In this document: one piece after another, positions 5,668-10,000 of the stretch | Position numbering within the stretch: the first letter of the stretch is position 1 | Layout of the letters: every line of letters starts with the position of its first letter | From: Candidatus Hydrogenedens sp. | GTDB lineage: Bacteria; Hydrogenedentota; Hydrogenedentia; Hydrogenedentales; Hydrogenedentaceae | DNA length: 10,000 nucleotides | NCBI GenBank assembly: GCA_020216745.1 | Contig: JAIWNQ010000187.1 | Span: forward strand, 1 to 10,000 | Direction: 5' to 3' | The notes under the pieces: model-generated | What the model was told of the DNA's origin: nothing | Seen by the model: the letters and a program-made list of their open reading frames with translations, nothing else | Databases searched by the model: none | Translations under genes and position numbers: made by a program

Positions 5668-7677
5668 ATGTTCTGGCGATATATGCTATTAGCGATATTG
5701 GTTCTTTTAGGAATTCCATTAGCATTTGGACAAACCTCCGCTAATCAAGATGAATTAAAAATGGCAAAAGACTGCTTCGAACGTTGGTTCGGCGAAAAAC
5801 TACAAAACAAATCAGACCTGTTCCCAGGCTCTCTAATAATTAATGGTGAATCTGTCACAAGCAAAGTGGATTCTTGGCAACGAGAAATCACACCAAAAGA
5901 GAAGAGTAGTGTTATATGTCGGACATTAACGCTAACCCTACCTGAAATCGGTTTCGTAGTTCGTTATGAAGGGGTATACTATCCTGATTTCCCTGTCATC
6001 GAATGGACTGCATACTACAAAAACATTTCTAAAGAAGATTCTCCATTAGTACAAGACCTTAAAACGATTGACCAAAGTTTCCCTGAATTTGCAGGTCAAA
6101 AAGTAATACTGCATCGGAACAAAGGGGATAATTGCACCGCGGATAGCTACGAACCGATTATAGAAGAAATAAATAAAGAGTCTGAAATAACATTATCTAA
6201 CACAGGCGGACGCCCCACACAAATCACATTTCCCTATTTTAACTTTCAAAGAGACGACGGTGGGCTTATTTTCGTTATTAGTTGGGCTGGTCAATGGTCA
6301 TGTAAATTTAAAAGAGATGCAAATGGAGTTTTGAACATTCAAGGAGGACAGGAACTTACACATTTCATATTGTATCCAGGAGAAGAAGTTCGTGGACCTA
6401 TGGTAGTATTGCTTTACTATTCTGGAGACAAACGACGCGGACAAAATTTATGGCGACAATGGATGATTGCCCATAATTTACCCCATCCCCACGGAAACCC
6501 TCCTAAGGTACCTTTACTTCTCGCATGTAGTTCTCATCAATATGGAGAAATGGTTAACGCTAATACGGATACACAGTTAATGTTTATTGAAAAATATCTT
6601 AAACGAGGATTTCCCCTTGACTATTGGTGGATGGATGCAGGTTGGTATCCTTGCGATGGGCAATGGCCCAAAACAGGGACATGGGAAGTAGACCAAACCC
6701 GATTTCCTGGTGGATTCAAGCCTATCTCCGAATTTGCTCACAATAAAGGGGTCAAAATACTTGTATGGTTCGAGCCTGAGCGTGTTCATGCGGGCACATG
6801 GCTCGCCGAAAATCATCCAGAATGGATTTTAGGCGGAAACAATGGGGGATTGTTAAACCTCGGGAATCCTCAGGTACGGGAATGGCTTACAAATCACATA
6901 GATACCCTTCTTACTAACGAAGGTATTGATTTATACCGACAGGATTTCAATATAGACCCATTGAAGTTCTGGCGGGAGAATGATACCCCAGATAGGCAGG
7001 GAATTACCGAGATTCAGCATGTAGAAGGATATTTTGCATACTGGGATGAACTGTTGCGTCGTCATCCCAATATGTTAATTGATTCCTGTGCCAGTGGTGG
7101 TAGACGCAATGATTTAGAAACTCTACGACGGGCTGTGCCTCTCCTACGAAGTGATTACATTATGGAGCCTATCGGCAATCAATGCCATACCTGGGCATTA
7201 TCTGAATGGTTCCCATTTTACGGCACAGGTACTTCTAAAACATCAGACTATGAAGTCATAAGTGTATTATGCCCCAGTTTTACTGCCTGTTTTGACCAAA
7301 GGGATGACAATATAAACTGGGAACGATTGCAAGAACTTATGCAACAACGGAATGTATATGGAGAAAATTACTTTGGCGATTATTACCCGTTAACCCCTTA
7401 CTCGCTCAGTAAAAATGTTTGGATTGCCTGGCAATTTAATATGAGCAAAAAAGGCACAGGGTTTATCCAGGCTTTCCGTAGAGAAGAATGTGACAACAGC
7501 GAGATAAGTTTGCCCCTTTATGGGCTTAACTCAAATAAAAAATATAAAATTACACCTTTGACAAATAATGCCAAATCATTAGAAATTAATGGTGATGAGT
7601 TAATGAAAAAAGGAATTCCGTTACAAATACCCGAAAAGCCTGGAGTATTAATTGTCATATACCAAACAACAGATTAA
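5668..7677 (+). CDS. Secreted GH36-type alpha-galactosidase
   Basis: Predicted exported glycosidase releasing terminal alpha-linked galactose (or N-acetylgalactosamine) from oligosaccharides. It has 669 aa: a signal peptide (about 1-21, cleavage near AFG/QT), an N-terminal beta-sandwich (about 30-270), a TIM barrel (about 285-590) and a C-terminal beta domain. Barrel motifs include DYWWMDAGWY (Asp323, substrate binding), VKILVWFEPERV, LYRQDFNID with predicted nucleophile Asp426, and DSCASGGRRNDLE with predicted acid/base Asp482. The family's usual K-W-D before the nucleophile is R-Q-D here. AAGGAG at 5656-5661 is a strong ribosome site. Exact specificity is not predictable; the related NAGLU-like or raffinose-synthase branches are less likely. 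It is the first gene of the exported-protein block and has no terminator of its own that I can see. Confidence 0.9.
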   Translation: MFWRYMLLAILVLLGIPLAFGQTSANQDELKMAKDCFERWFGEKLQNKSDLFPGSLIINGESVTSKVDSWQREITPKEKSSVICRTLTLTLPEIGFVVRYEGVYYPDFPVIEWTAYYKNISKEDSPLVQDLKTIDQSFPEFAGQKVILHRNKGDNCTADSYEPIIEEINKESEITLSNTGGRPTQITFPYFNFQRDDGGLIFVISWAGQWSCKFKRDANGVLNIQGGQELTHFILYPGEEVRGPMVVLLYYSGDKRRGQNLWRQWMIAHNLPHPHGNPPKVPLLLACSSHQYGEMVNANTDTQLMFIEKYLKRGFPLDYWWMDAGWYPCDGQWPKTGTWEVDQTRFPGGFKPISEFAHNKGVKILVWFEPERVHAGTWLAENHPEWILGGNNGGLLNLGNPQVREWLTNHIDTLLTNEGIDLYRQDFNIDPLKFWRENDTPDRQGITEIQHVEGYFAYWDELLRRHPNMLIDSCASGGRRNDLETLRRAVPLLRSDYIMEPIGNQCHTWALSEWFPFYGTGTSKTSDYEVISVLCPSFTACFDQRDDNINWERLQELMQQRNVYGENYFGDYYPLTPYSLSKNVWIAWQFNMSKKGTGFIQAFRREECDNSEISLPLYGLNSNKKYKITPLTNNAKSLEINGDELMKKGIPLQIPEKPGVLIVIYQTTD

Positions 7678-7886
7678 CCTTTAATAAAAAGGACAAATAT
7701 TATCACAAACCTTACTTATAACGTTTTCTTACTGTAATTTAAAATTTCCAATTATAATTAATAGAGAATAAACATAATTTCATAATTTAAAAAATTTTTT
7801 ATGGTTTATGGTATACTTCAACCGTGAAAATATTATTCGTATCAATGGTTTTTAATAATGTGTTATATATTTAGGATAAAATAATA
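7678..7886. other. AT-rich intergenic region with A6T6 palindrome
   Basis: A 209 nt gap with no gene. It holds two perfect palindromes, AATTATAATT (7750-7759) and a 14 bp TA6T6... form at 7788-7801 (A6 then T6 flanked by T and A), the latter next to the promoter at 7809-7817. Only a weak CCTTT/AAAGG hairpin (7678-7692) without a T run follows the galactosidase gene, so its transcript end is unclear. Confidence 0.6.
7809..7817 (+). promoter_or_regulatory. Extended -10 promoter of the surface-protein gene
   Basis: TGG-TATACT (7809-7817) is a TGn extended -10 element. The expected -35 zone is the A6T6 tract (7789-7800), which could act as bent DNA or an UP-like element and explains the missing TTGACA. 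Initiation near 7824 leaves a leader of about 63 nt before ATG7887. Confidence 0.55.
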
Positions 7887-8789
7887 ATGCGAAGTAAGAA
7901 TAATGTTTTTTTAATTGTATTATCTATTAATATTTTTATTTTATTTTTGATAGTAAATACTTCATTTGCAGGAGAAAAAGAATCGCAGAGAGAAGAACTA
8001 ACGGGGTGTGAGATAACGGGAGATATAACTATCTCACAAGACTTATCTGGAGAGGGGGTCTACATTAATGAAACGAAGTTATATTATATTCCAGGTAGTG
8101 CCGTTATTGTCACAACAAATCTAACAAAAAATACATCAGAACAGATAACAGCCTTAGGTTTAACTTCTCTCTTTCCTAACGGTTGGAAGTTTTTAGGTGT
8201 TTCCTCTGTAAATTCTCCTCCAATATATCCTGTAAATGATAAGATTACATCTAATGGCACTGACCCCTTTGAATTTGCTTGGATTTCTATCCTCTCATTC
8301 CCATTCAGTTTTAGTTTTACTGTACAAGTTCCTTCAGATATGCAGGGTCCTTGCCAAATAATCTCACAGGCGTTGTTTCGTACGACAAATGTCCAATTTT
8401 GTTCAAATATTGTTCAAACTTCATTTGCAGGGGATATGCACCCCCCAGAAGGTGAAGGACTACAAGAAGGAATTGCAGAAGGAAATGGAGAAGGCATTGG
8501 AGAAGGACTACAAGAAGGAATTGCAGAAGGAAACGGAGAAGGCATTGGAGAAGGCTCTACGGAAGGCAAACAAGAAGGCACAAATGATGGGGTTAAGGAT
8601 GGAGAAGATAGTAGAGAAGGGACATCTTCAACAGAAGGGGAAGGTAGTATAGATACACCTTCAGATAAAGCCTGTGGTTGCACTGACACATCAGAAGATA
8701 AATATCTATGGCAAAAATATCTAATCGACTTTTTATTGGTTGGGATGCTTTTAATTATTATGAGTGGCACTGAAAATCGAAAAAGGTAA
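7887..8789 (+). CDS. Surface protein: beta-sandwich, Glu-Gly repeat stalk, CGC-TM-basic anchor
   Basis: Function unknown. The 300 aa protein has a signal peptide (about 1-29, ending NTSFAG), a predicted beta-rich ectodomain (about 35-180, with YYIPGSAVIVTTNLT, LFPNGWKF, FPFSFSFTVQVPSDMQGPC), a Glu/Gly stalk (about 187-255) containing two copies of a 16-residue repeat (190-205 and 206-221), then Cys263-Gly-Cys265, a transmembrane helix (about 279-293) and a basic end RKR. Signal peptide plus Cys motif, helix and basic tail resembles tripartite sorting signals such as MYXO-CTERM; a processed anchor is inferred. Similar ectodomains with EG stalks are, from memory, common in Hydrogenedentes/Lentisphaerae-like bacteria. 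Shine-Dalgarno AGGA (7873-7876) is 10 nt before ATG7887. Own promoter and a strong terminator mark it as a single-gene unit. Open frames in other registers across the repeats are artefacts of its composition. Confidence 0.8.
   Translation: MRSKNNVFLIVLSINIFILFLIVNTSFAGEKESQREELTGCEITGDITISQDLSGEGVYINETKLYYIPGSAVIVTTNLTKNTSEQITALGLTSLFPNGWKFLGVSSVNSPPIYPVNDKITSNGTDPFEFAWISILSFPFSFSFTVQVPSDMQGPCQIISQALFRTTNVQFCSNIVQTSFAGDMHPPEGEGLQEGIAEGNGEGIGEGLQEGIAEGNGEGIGEGSTEGKQEGTNDGVKDGEDSREGTSSTEGEGSIDTPSDKACGCTDTSEDKYLWQKYLIDFLLVGMLLIIMSGTENRKR
8454..8549 (+). repeat. Tandem 48 bp repeat, two copies
   Basis: Copies at 8454-8501 and 8502-8549 differ at one base (T8485 against C8533, a silent AAT/AAC change). 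Each encodes EGLQEGIAEGNGEGIG. A degenerate partial continuation with GAAGGC units follows to about 8580. The near identity suggests recent duplication by slippage or recombination, and copy number may vary between strains. Confidence 0.93.
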
Positions 8790-8812
8790 ATCTCTAACAA
8801 AAAAATCACGTA

Positions 8813-8852
8813 GTCGGACAAATAAGTGTGATATTTGTCCGACCATTTTTTT
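8813..8852 (+). terminator. Rho-independent terminator after the surface-protein gene
   Basis: GTCGGACAAATA (8813-8824) and TATTTGTCCGAC (8832-8843) form a perfect 12 bp stem with a 7 nt loop, followed after CA by seven T (8846-8852). It lies 24 nt past the stop codon and separates this gene from the next one, which must have its own promoter. Confidence 0.92.
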
Positions 8853-8902
8853 GAGGCTATGTATATGCTAATATTAATTATAACTTAGGAAAAGGAAACG
8901 CT

Positions 8903-10000
8903 ATGAGACATCAAGTAAAAAAACTTTTTTTGGTTTTATTTCTTTATTTAATATGTACTTGCACTTTTATTCTTTCCGCTTCAGAAGAAAATACCCATCA
9001 GAAAGAATTGTGGTTCCAAAAGTTTCAATTTGAACCAATAACATCAGGGGAAATATCGCCAAAATCTGAAATCAAAGATGAAGAAGTTATCTTCACAATA
9101 AAAACAAAAAATGTAGGAAAACAATTTGTTCGTGCTTCTATTCCATTTCCATACAAAAAAATGAAAGTGACAGATAAAGTAGTATTACAATCACAAGGAA
9201 GAGAAATCCCTGCAGATTGTCGTGTTCTTACTACCTACGGAGGTGGAGAAGGTTATGTCCGCAGGGCATTACTCTCGTTTACAGATAATTTTGAAAGAAA
9301 GGAGAAGCAATATATTGTTATCTGCGACAAATTAGCCTCATCAAAAAAGTTGGACAATAGCACATCATTACAAATAGGTGGCAATTCTTTCGAATATGAC
9401 GGCAAACAAATCATTGTTAATAATGACAAAGATAAACCTTTAAAAATAACGTTAATTTGTCCAATAACAAACAATAGGGAAATAAAAAAGGAAATTATAG
9501 AACAAGGGGATCAATATTTATGGGCTCGCTGGCTACAGTGGGATGATGCTTTCCCTAAAATTATTGAATTACGAGCAAATGCAGAAGGGCAATTTGCGGT
9601 GCGAGTATTTTTACAACGATGTGCAAAGGAAGATGGCTATGCACCAGAGTTTGGTTTACGTATTGAAGGCGAAGGACATATATCAAAGATTCTTGGAGAT
9701 AGCATTACACTGTTGGACAACTACTTTGAACATGAACTAAAAGAAGGGAAAGACATTTCATTTCGGACAGAAACAGGCAAAAAATTATGTTTTCCAGATG
9801 CAGTAAACTGGCGAAAAGGCTCCATTTACAGCAAACCTACTTCCAATGGGTGGAACGTTACTTATTTGCGAAGTCGGGAAATAGACAAAGTTCCACACCA
9901 ACCAATGGCATGGCGTACTGCGTGTTTGTATATCGGTCCTTCATATATGAGTGAATGGAATGAATTATTGGAACCACCAGTGATTTGTTGTGTCCCAATT
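8903..10000 (+). CDS. Exported protein, N-terminal part; PcRGLX/YetA-like (partial)
   Basis: Open from ATG8903 to the window edge with 366 codons and no stop, so the C-terminus is missing. GGAAAAGGAA (8888-8897) gives a good ribosome site. A signal peptide covers about residues 1-26 (basic MRHQVKK, hydrophobic core, cleavage near LSA/S). Residues about 60-140 (VRASIPFPYKK..., REIPADCRVLT, GGGEGYVRRALLSF) resemble the N-terminal domain of exo-rhamnogalacturonan-lyase/YetA-like proteins, in which a beta domain precedes a catalytic barrel. This is a memory-based match and moderate at best. If right, the enzyme would act on pectin-type glycans outside the cell, in keeping with the nearby alpha-galactosidase. 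The promoter is unclear: TTGAGG (8851-8856) has only a TTAATT at 17 nt spacing. Confidence 0.75.
   Translation, partial: MRHQVKKLFLVLFLYLICTCTFILSASEENTHQKELWFQKFQFEPITSGEISPKSEIKDEEVIFTIKTKNVGKQFVRASIPFPYKKMKVTDKVVLQSQGREIPADCRVLTTYGGGEGYVRRALLSFTDNFERKEKQYIVICDKLASSKKLDNSTSLQIGGNSFEYDGKQIIVNNDKDKPLKITLICPITNNREIKKEIIEQGDQYLWARWLQWDDAFPKIIELRANAEGQFAVRVFLQRCAKEDGYAPEFGLRIEGEGHISKILGDSITLLDNYFEHELKEGKDISFRTETGKKLCFPDAVNWRKGSIYSKPTSNGWNVTYLRSREIDKVPHQPMAWRTACLYIGPSYMSEWNELLEPPVICCVPI

Noticed and set aside
8454..8580. CRISPR-like array
   Set aside because: The repeats are directly adjacent with no spacers and encode protein in frame.
8389..8652. Lys/Glu-rich + strand frame overlapping the stalk
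   Set aside because: A frame-shifted reading of the 48 bp repeats inside a gene with clear signal peptide and membrane helix.
8414..8821. Minus-strand open frame rich in Pro-Ser repeats, opposite the surface-protein gene
   Set aside because: It is the antisense image of the Glu-Gly repeat; it runs through the + strand terminator and has no ribosome site or family resemblance.
8920..8970. Lipobox around the Cys pair in the signal peptide of the last gene
   Set aside because: Residues before each Cys do not fit the lipobox, while LSA/S gives a normal signal peptidase I site.

Overview
The window is bacterial and AT-rich, with dense genes that are all on the + strand. The left and middle parts (about 100-5600) are housekeeping: tRNA-Glu(TTC), tRNA-Gln(TTG), prs, rplY (long CTC/TL5 form), pth, ilvN, a coiled-coil zinc-ribbon protein and folC. 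The right part (5668-10000) is accessory and exported: a GH36 alpha-galactosidase with a signal peptide, a surface protein with a Glu-Gly repeat stalk and a Cys-TM-basic C-terminus, and the first 366 residues of a large exported protein whose N-terminus resembles the exo-rhamnogalacturonan-lyase/YetA-like family. The Glu-Gly stalk, the CGC-TM-RKR tail and the beta-sandwich ectodomain recall surface proteins of Candidatus Hydrogenedentes or Lentisphaerae-like lineages. That placement is from memory and is tentative; no sequence here fixes the phylum.

Layout: each tRNA gene has its own sigma70-type promoter. prs and rplY are 20 nt apart and form one unit, closed by a hairpin terminator at 2081-2123. 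pth starts just after that terminator and is followed 19 nt later by ilvN. A consensus-like promoter (TTGAAC-17-TATAAT) lies inside the 3' end of ilvN. It would produce a transcript of about 210 nt with several hairpins, ending at a textbook terminator at 3452-3482 upstream of the zinc-ribbon gene. This is the best candidate for an unannotated RNA in the window. folC follows the zinc-ribbon gene by 41 nt. The three accessory genes look more like separate units than one operon: strong Shine-Dalgarno before the galactosidase, an extended -10 promoter before the surface protein, and a strong terminator after it.

How the genes fit together: prs supplies PRPP; rplY and pth serve translation; ilvN is the regulatory subunit for branched-chain amino acid synthesis, with no ilvB next to it; folC makes folylpolyglutamates. 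The accessory genes suggest export of plant- or mucin-type glycan-degrading enzymes (alpha-galactosides, perhaps pectin) together with a surface-anchored protein of unknown binding role. I see no CRISPR array, insertion sequence, phage gene or defence system. There is no gene-free stretch over 300 bases; the longest are about 210 nt (3301-3510 and 7678-7886).
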